DNA from: Geomonas diazotrophica
GTDB taxonomy: Bacteria; Desulfobacterota; Desulfuromonadia; Geobacterales; Geobacteraceae
Assembly (NCBI RefSeq): GCF_018919385.1
Contig: NZ_JAHLMF010000016.1
Span: forward strand, 1 to 64,000
DNA length: 64,000 nt
Reading direction: 5' to 3'
Position 1 is the first letter of the stretch, and each line of letters starts with the position of its first letter. This document shows, in pieces, positions 7,942-16,932 of this stretch. Under the pieces are notes generated by a model. That model was given only the letters and a program-made list of their open reading frames with translations. It made no database searches and was not told the origin of the DNA. The position numbers and the translations under genes were made by a program.

Positions 7942-8617
7942 ATCTTCCCTTGCGCTGCGCCAGCAGCATCAGGTTTCCCACCGTAAAGATCAAGGCGCCG
8001 ATGAACGCGGTCAACGCGCCCGGCTCCTTATGCACCTCGAAGAGCGCCACCGGCACCGGGCTGAGCGCCACGTCCTTCACGTAGATGCCGTACCCCTTGT
8101 GGAAGAGCGGCTGGTTGGGCTGTACGGTGTGCAGACCGTCCGAGAGCCTCAGATCGGCGCGGTAGCCGCTCATCATCCCCATCGCCCCCACCTGTCCCGT
8201 GATCCGCTCCACCACGACCCGCTCCCCGTCGGGAAAGCCGAAGGAATCCCCCTGCGGCAGCTGCATCTGCTGTTTGAATCCGCCGTAGGCGGAGAGGAGA
8301 TGCGCCAGGACGATGAGCAGAAAGCCTGCGTGCATCAGGTGCGGCGCCACGCTGCGACCTTTACGGCGCAGGGCGTCGATGGAGCAGACGAGCGCGTTGA
8401 CGAAGAGGACCGCGATGCAGGCGACGCAGAGCCAGAGCCACCAGGAGTAGCCGAGCGGGGCGCGCTGCAGCCAGAAGAGGAGCGGCATGTCGTTGAGGCC
8501 GCCCTGCTCCGAGCTGGCGCTGGAGAAGGAGCCCAGGGCCAGGGTGACCATCACCCCGGTCATGAGCCACAGGCCGAGGTTCAAGGAGCAGAAGGTGGTG
8601 TAGAGCTTTTTCAGCAA
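7940..8617 (-). CDS. ResB-like cytochrome c biogenesis protein
   Basis: A 225-residue membrane protein of the ResB/Ccs1 family, which with CcsA/ResC carries haem across the membrane for attachment to apocytochromes. Helices occur near residues 10-30, 60-80 and 95-115, then a periplasmic domain (FGFPDGERVVVERITG... LHTVQPNQPLFHKGYGIYVKDV) and a last helix near 205. It is shorter than Bacillus ResB (over 500 residues), as are many in Geobacter. Start chosen is TTG at 8617, after AGGAAAAG; longer in-frame readings would overlap ccsA. It follows ccsA in the same direction. Confidence 0.8.
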   Translation of the reverse strand: MLKKLYTTFCSLNLGLWLMTGVMVTLALGSFSSASSEQGGLNDMPLLFWLQRAPLGYSWWLWLCVACIAVLFVNALVCSIDALRRKGRSVAPHLMHAGFLLIVLAHLLSAYGGFKQQMQLPQGDSFGFPDGERVVVERITGQVGAMGMMSGYRADLRLSDGLHTVQPNQPLFHKGYGIYVKDVALSPVPVALFEVHKEPGALTAFIGALIFTVGNLMLLAQRKGR

Positions 8618-8682
8618 GGTCTTTTCCTCTTTTGTCCGGCCAGCCTGACTGGTCGGGGCGGGCGGGCCGGTCGGTCGGACAT

Positions 8683-9399
8683 TTAGAAACTGTGCGAGCT
8701 TCGCATCAGCATGCTGACGCCGAGGTAGGTGAAGAGGGTCACCAGGAAGCCGACGATCCCCAGCCAGGCGAAGCCGCGCTCCCAGGTCTGCCCCTTCAGG
8801 CGCAGGTGCAGGTAGAGCGAATAGAAGATCCAAAGGATGGAGGTCCAGAGCTCCTTGGCGGTCCAAAGCCAGTAGGTGCCCCAGGCGTAATACCCCCAGA
8901 TGCCGCCGGAGACCATGGAGAGCGAGAAGAAGCTGTAGCCCACCAGCGCGGCCCGATACTGCAGGTCGAGCGCCTGCTTCCCCCCACCCTGCAGGAACGC
9001 GACCCCCAGGAGTGCCGCGATGCCGAAGAGACCGTAGGCGAAGAAGGCAAGCGCCACGTGCAGCTCGAACCAGTAGGTGTCGAGGATGGGCGGCAGCGGC
9101 ATGTTGATGGTCGGAAAGGGGAGCGCCAGGGCGGCGAAAAGGCCGGCCAGCGCCCCGCATCCCCAGCAAAACCAGCGCACGCCCGCGGTCTGGCGGCTAT
9201 AGATGAAGGGGAGCGCCATGAGCCCCAGCGATCCGGAAAAAAAGGCCAGGGTGTCCTGGGGTCCGATCAGGGGAAGCCGTCCCAGCGCCAACCCGCGCGA
9301 AGCGAGGTAGGCCAGGCTGCAGCCGAGCGCAACCACGAAGATCGGCCGACGGATCGAGGCGACGAAGAGAATCGCAGAGGTGATGAGAAGCCATTTCAT
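8683..9399 (-). CDS. ccsA: CcsA/ResC-type cytochrome c assembly protein
   Basis: The 238-residue polytopic protein has about eight helices and the tryptophan-rich haem-handling signature near WGYYAWGTYWLWTAKELWT (about 165-183), with conserved histidines in ELHVALAFFAYGLFG and LYLHLRLKG. It pairs with ResB in system II cytochrome c maturation, needed for the many c-type cytochromes of this genome. The start is ATG 9399 (MKWLLITSAILF); the longer open frame extends into a repeat and is not credible. Confidence 0.88.
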   Translation of the reverse strand: MKWLLITSAILFVASIRRPIFVVALGCSLAYLASRGLALGRLPLIGPQDTLAFFSGSLGLMALPFIYSRQTAGVRWFCWGCGALAGLFAALALPFPTINMPLPPILDTYWFELHVALAFFAYGLFGIAALLGVAFLQGGGKQALDLQYRAALVGYSFFSLSMVSGGIWGYYAWGTYWLWTAKELWTSILWIFYSLYLHLRLKGQTWERGFAWLGIVGFLVTLFTYLGVSMLMRSSHSF

Positions 9400-9463
9400 A
9401 GAAAACCCGAACCCGCCTTGGCACGATGTGCCTAGGTGGACAATCAGAGGTTGCTTGAGCAAA

Positions 9464-9574
9464 CTCCCTCTCCCTCCGGAAAAGGACCGGGGTGAGGGCG
9501 TTGCCAAGGGCAACAGGTGAGCAGACGGCAGCGCCCTCACCCGCCCTTCGGGCACCCTCTCCCAGCAGGAGGGG
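9464..9574. repeat. Dispersed inverted repeat (CCCTCTCCC family, copy 2)
   Basis: CTCCCTCTCCCTCCGGAAAA...GGGGTGAGGGCG is answered in inverted form by CGCCCTCACCCGCCCTTCGG...CTCTCCC about 60 bp later. Related copies are at about 145-200, 13111-13224 and 24226-24262. All are intergenic, mostly at gene ends. Unrelated open frames read through them. Confidence 0.7.
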
Positions 9575-9584
9575 GGTGCATGAC

Positions 9585-10091
9585 TTACTTGTAGCTTTTC
9601 CTGCGGAACAGGCCGGTCTTCAGCGAGGCGATGCGGTCCAGGAACAGGAAACCGTCCAGGTGATCCATCTCGTGCTGGATCGCCACCGCCTCGAAACCGG
9701 AGGCCTCGAATTCGCGCACGCTGCCGTCGGGCTCGGTGAAGCGCAGGGTGAGCTCGGTGGCTCGCTCGACGTCACCGGTGTAGTCCGGCACGCTCATGCA
9801 CCCTTCCCGCATCACGGCGCCCCCGCTTTTGGCCAGGATCTCCGGGTTGATCATCAGCAAAAGGCCGTGGTTGTTGTCCTTGCCATGGCGGTTCTTGGAC
9901 ACGTCGATGACGCAGACGCGCAGGGAGACGCCGATCTGGGGTGCGGCGACGCCGACGGAACCGGGCCCGGCGTGCATGGTGTCCACCAGGTCTTCGATCA
10001 GCTGCTTTATCTCATCGTCGATGGCCTGCACCGGGGCGCAGGCCTGCTTCAAAATCGGGTCGGGATAGACGACTATCGGTTTGACTGCCAT
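9585..10091 (-). CDS. def: Peptide deformylase
   Basis: Removes the formyl group from the N-terminal Met of nascent proteins. All three metal-site motifs are present in the 168-residue protein: GSVGVAAPQIG (about 46-56), EGCMS (near 96, Cys ligand) and HEMDHLDG (near 138, two His ligands and catalytic Glu). The size is normal. It lies 6 bp downstream of the ACT-domain gene and is probably cotranscribed with it. Confidence 0.97.
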   Translation of the reverse strand: MAVKPIVVYPDPILKQACAPVQAIDDEIKQLIEDLVDTMHAGPGSVGVAAPQIGVSLRVCVIDVSKNRHGKDNNHGLLLMINPEILAKSGGAVMREGCMSVPDYTGDVERATELTLRFTEPDGSVREFEASGFEAVAIQHEMDHLDGFLFLDRIASLKTGLFRRKSYK

Positions 10092-10097
10092 ATAGAA

Positions 10098-10664
10098 TCA
10101 GAGGGAGACGGGCGTAATGAGCCGCACCGAAATCTCCACACTCAGCTCCTTTTTCAGTTTTTCCAGCAAGGCGGAAGCGTCTTCCACCGAGAGCCCCTGG
10201 GGGAGCGCCGCCTCGAGCACCAGCACGTACACGGGCTCGGTCGGCTTGCCGATCAGCTTGGTGTTGAGGTCGGTGATGCTGACGCCGCGGTCGGCGAGCT
10301 CGCGGGTGATGCGGTAGACGATGCCCGGCTTGTCCGAACCGTACACCGAGATCAGGCAGAGTTCACCCTCCGGCCCCTGGTAGCAGACCTCGTCATCCTT
10401 CAAGGTCCTGACGAAGGCGGAAAGTCCGGTGCCGACTGTCTTGGCCGCGAACTCCTCTTCCAGCTTCTTCTTGGAGAAGGGCTTCTCGTGGGAGACGATC
10501 AGGATCATGGCGAACTCGCCCCCGAGCATCGTGCAGCTGGAGTCCTCGACGTTGCAGCCGAGCTTGTAGAGCACCTCCGAGGTGTCCGCAACGATGCCGG
10601 TGCGGTCCTTGCCGATGATGGTGACGGCGAAATGAGCCAGGTTTGGCTTGCGGCAAAGGTTCAT
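10098..10664 (-). CDS. Double ACT-domain protein (GcvR-like)
   Basis: The 188-residue protein has two ACT domains, at about 7-85 (HFAVTIIGKDRTGIVADTSE) and about 98-180 (LISVYGSDKPGIVYRITRE). Such proteins bind amino acids; GcvR of E. coli represses the glycine-cleavage regulator, but many homologues have unknown targets. Start chosen is ATG 10664 with AGGAGG 4 bases upstream, not the longer reading from 10694. It directly precedes def. Confidence 0.8.
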   Translation of the reverse strand: MNLCRKPNLAHFAVTIIGKDRTGIVADTSEVLYKLGCNVEDSSCTMLGGEFAMILIVSHEKPFSKKKLEEEFAAKTVGTGLSAFVRTLKDDEVCYQGPEGELCLISVYGSDKPGIVYRITRELADRGVSITDLNTKLIGKPTEPVYVLVLEAALPQGLSVEDASALLEKLKKELSVEISVRLITPVSL

Positions 10665-10719
10665 TGGGCCTCCTTTGGTAACGGGGACAGGCACCTGCGG
10701 AGCCGGTCCCCTTAAGGGA

Positions 10720-13044
10720 CTAAATCTTGTTGATAAAAACTTCTCTCGGTTTGCTGGTGCCGTCGGAGGGTCCGATGACCCCTTCCTGCTCCATCTTCTC
10801 GATGATGCGGGCGGCGCGGTTGTAGCCGATCCGCAGGCGGCGCTGAATCATGGAGATCGAGGCCATCTTCGCGTCGGCCACCAGGGCCAGGGCGTCGTCG
10901 TAGCGCTCGTCGACCTCCTCCTCGTCATCGCCCCCTCCCTTCTCGTCGGAGGCCTTCATCTCCAGGATGGACTTCTCGTAGACCGGCTTGCCCTGCTTCT
11001 TCAGGAACTCAACCACGCGCTGCACCTCGGCGTCGGAGACGAAGGCGCCGTGGGAACGCTGCATCTTCGAGGTCCCCGGCGGCAGGAAGAGCATGTCGCC
11101 CGCGCCCAGAAGCGATTCGGCGCCGTTGCCGTCCAGGATGGTGCGGGAGTCGATCTTCGAGGAAACCTGGAAGGAGATCCTGGCCGGGAAGTTCGCCTTG
11201 ATTAGGCCGGTGATGACGTCGACGGACGGGCGCTGGGTGGCGAGGATCAGGTGGATACCCGCGGCACGCGCCATCTGGGCCAGGCGGGCGATGGACTCCT
11301 CGATCTCGCGCCCGGCCACCATCATGAGGTCGGCGAGCTCGTCCACGATAACCACGATGTAGGGGAGATGGCCGTGCTCCAGCTGCTCCTCCTTGGCCAA
11401 AAAGGCCTGGATGGCCGCCTCGCGCGCCTCCATATCCTCGGGGTCCTCGAGGTGCTCGGCCTCGTCGATCTCCTCGACCACAACGGTCTCGCGGGCCCGG
11501 TTCTCGGCGTCCTCCTTCTCCTGCCGCTCCAGCTCGCGGTTGTAGGAGTCGATGTTCCTGACCCCCTTGTCCGACATGAGCCGGTAGCGCCGCCCCATCT
11601 CCTCCACCGCCCACTTGAGCGCGAGCGCAGCCTTCTTGGGGTTGGTCACCACGGGAAGCAGCAGGTGCGGGATCCCCTCGTACACCGAGAGTTCCAGCAT
11701 CTTCGGGTCGACCATGATGATCCTGACGTCGCTGGGGGTCGAGGTGTAGAGCAGCGACAGGATCATGGTGTTGATGGCGACCGACTTGCCCGAACCGGTG
11801 GCGCCGGCGACCAGGAGGTGCGGCATCCTGGCCAGGTCGGTGACCAGCGGGTTGCCGGCTATGTCCTTGCCGAGCGCCATCGGGAGCTTCATCTTCCCTC
11901 TGTGGAACTGCTCGGTGCCGAAGATCTCCCGAAGCGACACCATCTCGCGTTCGCGGTTGGGAAGCTCGATGCCCACCACACCCTTGCCCGGGATCGGCGC
12001 CACGATGCGGATCGAGTGGGCCTGCAGCGCCATGGTGAGGTCGTCCTGCAGGCCGGCGATGCGGCTTACCTTGATGCCGGGGCCGGGAGAGAACTCGTAC
12101 ATGGTGATGACCGGGCCGGGGCAGATCTCCACCACCTCCCCTTCCACACCGAAGTCCTTGAGCTTCTTCTCCATGAGCCGCGCGTTCATGGTGAGGGTCT
12201 CTTTGTCCTGGCGCTTGGCCCCCTCGGGAGGGGGATCGAGCAGGGAGAGCGGCGGGGTCTTGAAATCACCCTCGGCCTTGATGAAGTCGAAGGCCTCCTG
12301 CACCGGAGCGGTCTTCTTGTCGTCCTTTTTCTTCTCCTTCTTGGCGACCGGCTCCGGCACCGGAGCGGGGACCACGGCGGGCTTGATCACCGGGGCGGCG
12401 TGCTGCCTCGGCTTCTCGTCTTTCTCCCCCTTCTCGGAGGCGAGCTCGCGCTGCAGCGCCCGGCGCTGCTTGTTCTTCTCCCAGCTCTCCTTGAGCGCGG
12501 TGAGCCACCAGTTGGCGAACAGGACGAAGGAGAAGCGGGACAGGAGCATGGCGCTCGCGGCCAGCATCGGGAGGAGGATGAGCATCGCCCCGATTTGGCC
12601 GAAGGTGCGTTTCAGCAGGGAGGCTCCCTGGAAACCTATAAACCCGCCGGTCTGAACCCGCTGTCCCAGGAACTCCGTCATTTCATGGAAAAAGGCGAAA
12701 AGCCCTGAGAGCGACAGCAGCAGCAGTATGAACCCCACCAGCTTGTAGCGGCGCCATCTAATGGGGTCCGACGTGAAGGATCGGTAAGCTAAGTAGATGA
12801 GGGTACAGGGGAATATGTAGGATGCCATGCCGAAGAGCTGCAGGAAAAAATCGGCCAGCTCCGCTCCGAAGCGTCCTCCCAGGTTCTTCGTCTGGGTGAA
12901 GGTGGAGACACTGTTGAAGGAAAGGTCCTCGCCGTGAAAGGAGGCGAGCGCGATGAACAGGAAGATGCCGGCGACGCCGAAGGCCATCCCCTTCACTTCC
13001 TTGGCCACCTTTTCCTTTTTTTCGATCTTCTCATCAGTCGTCAT
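10720..13044 (-). CDS. ftsK: DNA translocase FtsK
   Basis: Septum-anchored motor that pumps chromosome DNA at division and activates dimer resolution. The 774-residue protein has four N-terminal helices (about 22-180), a short charged Pro/Lys linker (about 200-270), the RecA-like motor with Walker [13 protein letters not shown] and Walker [14 protein letters not shown], and a C-terminal winged-helix gamma domain ([20 protein letters not shown]... REVFINKI) that reads KOPS. It is a SpoIIIE/SftA-length form, far shorter than E. coli FtsK. The motor holds an acidic insert (about 505-540, [20 protein letters not shown]) before Walker B. Confidence 0.96.
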   Translation of the reverse strand: MTTDEKIEKKEKVAKEVKGMAFGVAGIFLFIALASFHGEDLSFNSVSTFTQTKNLGGRFGAELADFFLQLFGMASYIFPCTLIYLAYRSFTSDPIRWRRYKLVGFILLLLSLSGLFAFFHEMTEFLGQRVQTGGFIGFQGASLLKRTFGQIGAMLILLPMLAASAMLLSRFSFVLFANWWLTALKESWEKNKQRRALQRELASEKGEKDEKPRQHAAPVIKPAVVPAPVPEPVAKKEKKKDDKKTAPVQEAFDFIKAEGDFKTPPLSLLDPPPEGAKRQDKETLTMNARLMEKKLKDFGVEGEVVEICPGPVITMYEFSPGPGIKVSRIAGLQDDLTMALQAHSIRIVAPIPGKGVVGIELPNREREMVSLREIFGTEQFHRGKMKLPMALGKDIAGNPLVTDLARMPHLLVAGATGSGKSVAINTMILSLLYTSTPSDVRIIMVDPKMLELSVYEGIPHLLLPVVTNPKKAALALKWAVEEMGRRYRLMSDKGVRNIDSYNRELERQEKEDAENRARETVVVEEIDEAEHLEDPEDMEAREAAIQAFLAKEEQLEHGHLPYIVVIVDELADLMMVAGREIEESIARLAQMARAAGIHLILATQRPSVDVITGLIKANFPARISFQVSSKIDSRTILDGNGAESLLGAGDMLFLPPGTSKMQRSHGAFVSDAEVQRVVEFLKKQGKPVYEKSILEMKASDEKGGGDDEEEVDERYDDALALVADAKMASISMIQRRLRIGYNRAARIIEKMEQEGVIGPSDGTSKPREVFINKI

Positions 13045-13110
13045 AGTTCAAAACCTGTTTGCCACGAAGGCACGGAGAAAATCTGAGAAAAACACGAAGC
13101 GTTGGTCGCC

Positions 13111-13224
13111 CTTCTCCCTCCGGGAGAAGGTGCCCGAAGGGCGGATGAGGGCGTTGCCGCGAGGGGAGCACGTTGCCCATCCCGACGCCCTCACCCCTGC
13201 CCCTCTCCCAGGGGGCGAGGGGAG
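13111..13224. repeat. Dispersed inverted repeat (CCCTCTCCC family, copy 3)
   Basis: CTTCTCCCTCCGGGAGAAGG followed by TGCCCGAAGGGCGGATGAGG, answered by CGCCCTCACCCCTGCCCCTC near 13190. This has the same build as 9464-9574. Next to it, 13062-13100 carries CCACGAAGGCACGGAG with AACACGAAG, which I recognise as a common Geobacter intergenic repeat. The whole 13045-13232 gap is repeat. Confidence 0.65.
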
Positions 13225-13232
13225 AAAGCACC

Positions 13233-14909
13233 TTACATCTCCAGCACCAGCGGCAGTATCACCGGCCGCCGCTCGATGGTCTTGTTGAAGAAGCGGCGCA
13301 GCACGCGGCGCACCTCCAGCTTCACCTCGTTCCAGTCGGTCATCGCCTCGGTGCTCACCAGGGCCAGCGTGTCCAGCACCACCTTCTTCGCCTCGTCCAG
13401 GTACTGCTGGCTCTCATCCTCGAAGATGAAGCCGCGCGACACGATGTCGGGGCCGTAGATGATCTCGCCGCTCACCTGGTTGATGCCGACGATGACCACC
13501 ACCATGCCGTCCTCGGAGAGGTGCTTCCGGTCCTTCAAGACCACGTTGCCGACGTCGCCGACCCCCTTGCCGTCGACGAAAACCCGCCCCGTGTTCACAT
13601 GGTCCACGATGACCGCCTCGTCGCCGGAGAAGAGCACGACGTCGCCGTTCACGGCCAGGATGCAGCGCTCTTCCGGGGTGCCGACCTTCTGGGCCAGTTG
13701 CGCATGCTTCACCAGGTGCCGGTACTCGCCGTGCACCGGGACGAAGAAGCGGGGCTTCACCAGGTTGTGCAGGAGTTTCAGCTCCTCCTGGCTGGCGTGA
13801 CCGGAGACGTGCACCTCGGAAACCTTCTCGTGGATCACCTCGGCGCCGCGCCGGTACAGGTGGTTCATCAGGTCGGAGATGGTCTTTTCGTTGCCCGGGA
13901 TGAAGCGGGAGGAGAGGATGACGGTGTCGCCCCGCTCCAGCTTGATCTGCTTGTGGTCGTCCATGGCGATCCGGATCAGCGAGCTCCTCGGTTCACCCTG
14001 GCTCCCGGTGGTGATCATGCAGACCTGCTCCTTGGGGAGCTTGGGGAGTTCCTTCAGGTCCATCATGAGGTCGTCGGGGATGCTGAGGTAGCCGAGCTCC
14101 CGGGCGATCTGCACGTTCGCGATCATGGAGCGGCCGTTCAAGAGCACCTTCCTGCCGCTTTTCTGCGCCGCATGCACCACCTGCTGCACCCTATGGATGT
14201 TGCTGGAGAAGGCGGCGACGATCACCCTCCCGGCGCAGTTCGGGAAGATCTCCTCGAAGGCCTCCCCCACCACCCGCTCCGAAAGGGTGTACCCCTCGCG
14301 CTCGATGTTGGTGGAGTCGGCGAAAAGCGCCAGAACCCCCGCCTGGCCGTAGCGGGCGAAGGTGGGGAGGTCGGTGAGCTCGCCGTCGACCGGGGTCTGG
14401 TCCAGCTTGAAGTCGCCGGTGTGGATCACCACCCCCTCGGGAGAGGTGATGGCCAGGGCGCAGCCGTCCACGGTGGAGTGGGCCACGCGGATGAATTCCA
14501 CGATGAAGTTGCCCAGCTCGATCACGTCCCTGGGCTTCACCACCCGCAGGTCTACCTTCTGGTCGAGCTCGAACTCCTTCAGCTTTTCTTTGACGAAGCC
14601 CAGGGTGAGGGCGGTGCCGTAGATGGGGGGATTGAGGTCGCGCAGCACGTAGGGGAGCGCACCGATGTGGTCCTCGTGGCCGTGGGTGAGCAGTATGGCG
14701 CGGATCCGGTCCGCCCGCTCCACGAGGTAGCCGATGTCCGGGATGACCACGTCGATGCCCAGCATGTACGGCTCCGGGAACATGAGCCCGCAGTCGACGA
14801 TGACGATGTCGTCGCCGTACTCGAAGGCCGCCATGTTCAGGCCGATCTCGCCGAGCCCTCCGAGGGCCACGAACTTCAGCCCGGTATTTTCAATGCTGCT
14901 TTCTTCCAA
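13233..14909 (-). CDS. rnj: Ribonuclease J
   Basis: Metallo-beta-lactamase/beta-CASP nuclease with 5'-3' exonuclease and endonuclease activity in RNA turnover. The 558-residue protein shows the zinc motif HGHEDH at 76-81, further ligands in RVAHSTVDGCALAI (His) and HTGDFKLD, the beta-CASP region (FSSNIHR) and the VSGHASQEE loop. The C-terminal domain (IERRPVILPLVLEM) is complete. The start is a TTG at 14909 with AAAGGA six bases upstream. It lies between ftsK and two small membrane genes in the same direction. Confidence 0.95.
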   Translation of the reverse strand: MEESSIENTGLKFVALGGLGEIGLNMAAFEYGDDIVIVDCGLMFPEPYMLGIDVVIPDIGYLVERADRIRAILLTHGHEDHIGALPYVLRDLNPPIYGTALTLGFVKEKLKEFELDQKVDLRVVKPRDVIELGNFIVEFIRVAHSTVDGCALAITSPEGVVIHTGDFKLDQTPVDGELTDLPTFARYGQAGVLALFADSTNIEREGYTLSERVVGEAFEEIFPNCAGRVIVAAFSSNIHRVQQVVHAAQKSGRKVLLNGRSMIANVQIARELGYLSIPDDLMMDLKELPKLPKEQVCMITTGSQGEPRSSLIRIAMDDHKQIKLERGDTVILSSRFIPGNEKTISDLMNHLYRRGAEVIHEKVSEVHVSGHASQEELKLLHNLVKPRFFVPVHGEYRHLVKHAQLAQKVGTPEERCILAVNGDVVLFSGDEAVIVDHVNTGRVFVDGKGVGDVGNVVLKDRKHLSEDGMVVVIVGINQVSGEIIYGPDIVSRGFIFEDESQQYLDEAKKVVLDTLALVSTEAMTDWNEVKLEVRRVLRRFFNKTIERRPVILPLVLEM

Positions 14910-14990
14910 AAATGATCCTTTGTGTGCATGGCGCGGAGGTGCCGGGCCGTGGTGCGTCGCCAGCCGGCCCGCCCCTCTCGGCCCCTGCCC

Positions 14991-15386
14991 CTAGCGACCC
15001 TGCTGGGCCACGAGTGCGGCGATGCGGGCGTCGCAGCGCTGGATCCACTCCTGTCCGGGGGAGTAGATGCTGGCAACGGCGTAGAATGAGCTCCTCAGGG
15101 CGCGATAGGCGACCAGCGCGCGCGCCGTGTCGTGGTTCGCCTCCGCCATCTGCCCGAGGTCCCACAGCTTCTGTGCGCTGCGGGGGACGATGGAACTGCC
15201 GGGGGTGTACATGTGAATGGCGGCCTCGTAGCCGGCCACCGCTGCGGGGAAGTCTCCCGACGCGGTCCCCTTCTCACCTTTTTCGAACTGCGCGTACTGC
15301 CGGTACAACGCGTTGCCCCAGAACAGGGCCACGGAAATCACCGCGATCGCCGCGACATTTACCGCTATGGTTTTAACCTTTTCCAT
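14991..15386 (-). CDS. Hypothetical protein with N-terminal membrane anchor
   Basis: 131 residues: one helix at about 7-26 (VNVAAIAVISVALFWGNALY), then a soluble part rich in aromatic and alpha-helical segments (FEKGEKGTASGDFPAAVAGY, ARALVAYRALRSSFYAVASI). The spacing resembles one or two TPR-like helical pairs, but I cannot assign a family. It sits in the plsC-rnj run, 29 bp after the 60-residue membrane gene, and is probably exported to face the periplasm. Confidence 0.7.
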   Translation of the reverse strand: MEKVKTIAVNVAAIAVISVALFWGNALYRQYAQFEKGEKGTASGDFPAAVAGYEAAIHMYTPGSSIVPRSAQKLWDLGQMAEANHDTARALVAYRALRSSFYAVASIYSPGQEWIQRCDARIAALVAQQGR

Positions 15387-15415
15387 GTCTTTTTCTGTTT
15401 CCTGTAGCGTCAGGG

Positions 15416-15598
15416 TTACCCCTGGAAGAAGTGCGGAGCGACGACGAGCAGCGTCCCGAGCAGGGCGAGCAGCACGCCCGCAAGGACAGCAGCGGCCGCG
15501 ACGATGTTCAGCGGTGAGCGCAGCCGGTGCGCCGAGGGAAGGCCCCAGCCGATCAGGGCGACCCCGAACAGGGCCAGCGCCAGGGAAACCATGGCCAT
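15416..15598 (-). CDS. Small two-helix membrane protein
   Basis: 60 residues with two predicted helices (about 3-20 and 29-53, ending VAPHFFQG). It starts 2 bp after the plsC stop, so it is translated from the same transcript. No family recognised. The short length and good coupling suggest a real small protein rather than a chance frame. Confidence 0.65.
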   Translation of the reverse strand: MAMVSLALALFGVALIGWGLPSAHRLRSPLNIVAAAAVLAGVLLALLGTLLVVAPHFFQG

Positions 15599-15600
15599 CT

Positions 15601-16296
15601 TTATGTAACCTCCAGGTTTGCTGCGATAGCCGAGCGCACCCGCTCCAGCAGTTCCGCCTCCGGGACCCCCGCGACCTCGATGGGGGCTGCGAAGCTGATC
15701 CTGATGGTTCCAGGTCTCAATTCGAGACGGTTGCGCGGGTTTATCGCCCGGCTGCCGTTGATGGTGAAGGGGACGATGGGGACGCCGGCCCGGGCAGCCA
15801 GCATGAAGGCGCCGCGCTTGAAGGGGAGCAGGTTGCCGTCCTTGGTGCGGGTCCCCTCGGGGAAGATGACCACGCTCGCCCCCGCGGCGATGCGCTGCGC
15901 CGCCTGGTTCATGCTCTTCAGCGCCTTCCTGCCGTCGCTGCGGTCCAGCGGGATGTAGCCCGCCCTGCGCATCGCGGCGCCGAACACCGGCACCCTGAAA
16001 AGCTCTTCCTTGGCGACCCAGGAGAACAGGCGCGGGATGGCGCGGGTCAGTGCGAGGATGTCGAAATTCCCCTGGTGGTTACCCATGTAGATGACCGGCC
16101 CCTCGGTCGGGACCATCTCCAGTCCCTCCACCTCCAGCTTGATCCCGGCGGCCCAGAGGGAACCAAGGCTCCAGGCCCTGGCGCAGGCGTGTCCCACCCG
16201 CCCGGAAGAGTCGAAAACACCGCCGATCACGGCGGAGAGGCTGCACAACAAGGTGTACGGAACGAAGAAAAGAAGGTAGATACGAGCTCTCAGCAT
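15601..16296 (-). CDS. plsC: 1-acyl-sn-glycerol-3-phosphate acyltransferase
   Basis: Makes phosphatidic acid in phospholipid synthesis. The 231-residue protein has an N-terminal helix, the catalytic NHQGNFD box (HX4D, about 72-78), the substrate-binding FPEGTRT (near 149) and the motif [11 protein letters not shown]. It is first in a minus-strand run with two small membrane genes and rnj. It is divergent from ssb. Confidence 0.92.
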   Translation of the reverse strand: MLRARIYLLFFVPYTLLCSLSAVIGGVFDSSGRVGHACARAWSLGSLWAAGIKLEVEGLEMVPTEGPVIYMGNHQGNFDILALTRAIPRLFSWVAKEELFRVPVFGAAMRRAGYIPLDRSDGRKALKSMNQAAQRIAAGASVVIFPEGTRTKDGNLLPFKRGAFMLAARAGVPIVPFTINGSRAINPRNRLELRPGTIRISFAAPIEVAGVPEAELLERVRSAIAANLEVT

Positions 16297-16343
16297 GACC
16301 GGTTACGTTACTTTTTTTTACGATGAGAGTCAAACAATATCGC

Positions 16344-16370
16344 TTGCCATGAAGCCGCGATTTCTATACA
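16344..16370 (+). promoter_or_regulatory. Possible promoter of ssb
   Basis: TTGCCA (16344-16349) and TATACA (16365-16370) with a short 15-bp spacer, 45 bp upstream of the ssb start. Spacing is below optimum, so this is tentative. Confidence 0.3.
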
Positions 16371-16414
16371 CTTCCCCAATTCAAAACGCGACGCGAACGA
16401 AAAGGAGAACCCCC

Positions 16415-16855
16415 ATGGCAAGTCTCAACAAGGTGATGCTCATAGGCAACCTGGGCAAAGACCCCGAGGTGCGCTACACCGCCGGCGGTACCGCCGTAGC
16501 TTCCTTCTCCCTGGCCACCACCGACCGGATCAAGGGCAAGGACGGCAACTGGGAAGACAAGACCGAATGGCACAACATCACCCTCTGGGCGCGTCTTGCC
16601 GAGATCGCCGGCGAGTACCTCTCCAAGGGGAAGACCGTATATATCGAGGGACGTCTGCAGACCCGCAAGTGGACCGACAAGGACGGCAAGGACCGCTACA
16701 CCACCGAGATCGTAGGTGAGAAGATGCAGATGCTCTCCGCCAAGGGGGAAGGCGGCGGCCAGCGCCAGGGTGGCGGCAGGCCCCAGCAGGACTACAACCA
16801 GGGGGGCGGTTACGAAGAGCCGGTCTTCAACCCGGACGACGAGATCCCGTTCTAG
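16415..16855 (+). CDS. ssb: Single-stranded DNA-binding protein
   Basis: 146 residues: an OB fold (about 1-110: [53 protein letters not shown]), a Gly/Gln-rich flexible linker and the acidic tip DDEIPF that recruits repair and replication partners. Start ATG 16415 with AAAAGGAG upstream; the longer frame from 16295 is not used. It is monocistronic, closed by the terminator at 16887-16914. Confidence 0.97.
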   Translation: MASLNKVMLIGNLGKDPEVRYTAGGTAVASFSLATTDRIKGKDGNWEDKTEWHNITLWARLAEIAGEYLSKGKTVYIEGRLQTRKWTDKDGKDRYTTEIVGEKMQMLSAKGEGGGQRQGGGRPQQDYNQGGGYEEPVFNPDDEIPF

Positions 16856-16886
16856 CTGACCCCTGTTCCCCGTAACGAGAAGTGCC

Positions 16887-16914
16887 AAAAAGCCCTGCAA
16901 TGCAGGGCTTTTTT
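16887..16914. terminator. Bidirectional terminator between ssb and the HD-GYP gene
   Basis: AAAAAGCCCTG and CAGGGCTTTTTT flank CAATG, giving a hairpin with T-runs on both strands between convergent genes. Confidence 0.85.
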
Positions 16915-16932
16915 CGTTCTTCAAGAGATATG

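Noticed and set aside
13173-14915. 580-residue + strand frame opposite rnj
   Set aside because: Antisense shadow (His/Val/Asp-rich); rnj has all metal-site motifs on the other strand.
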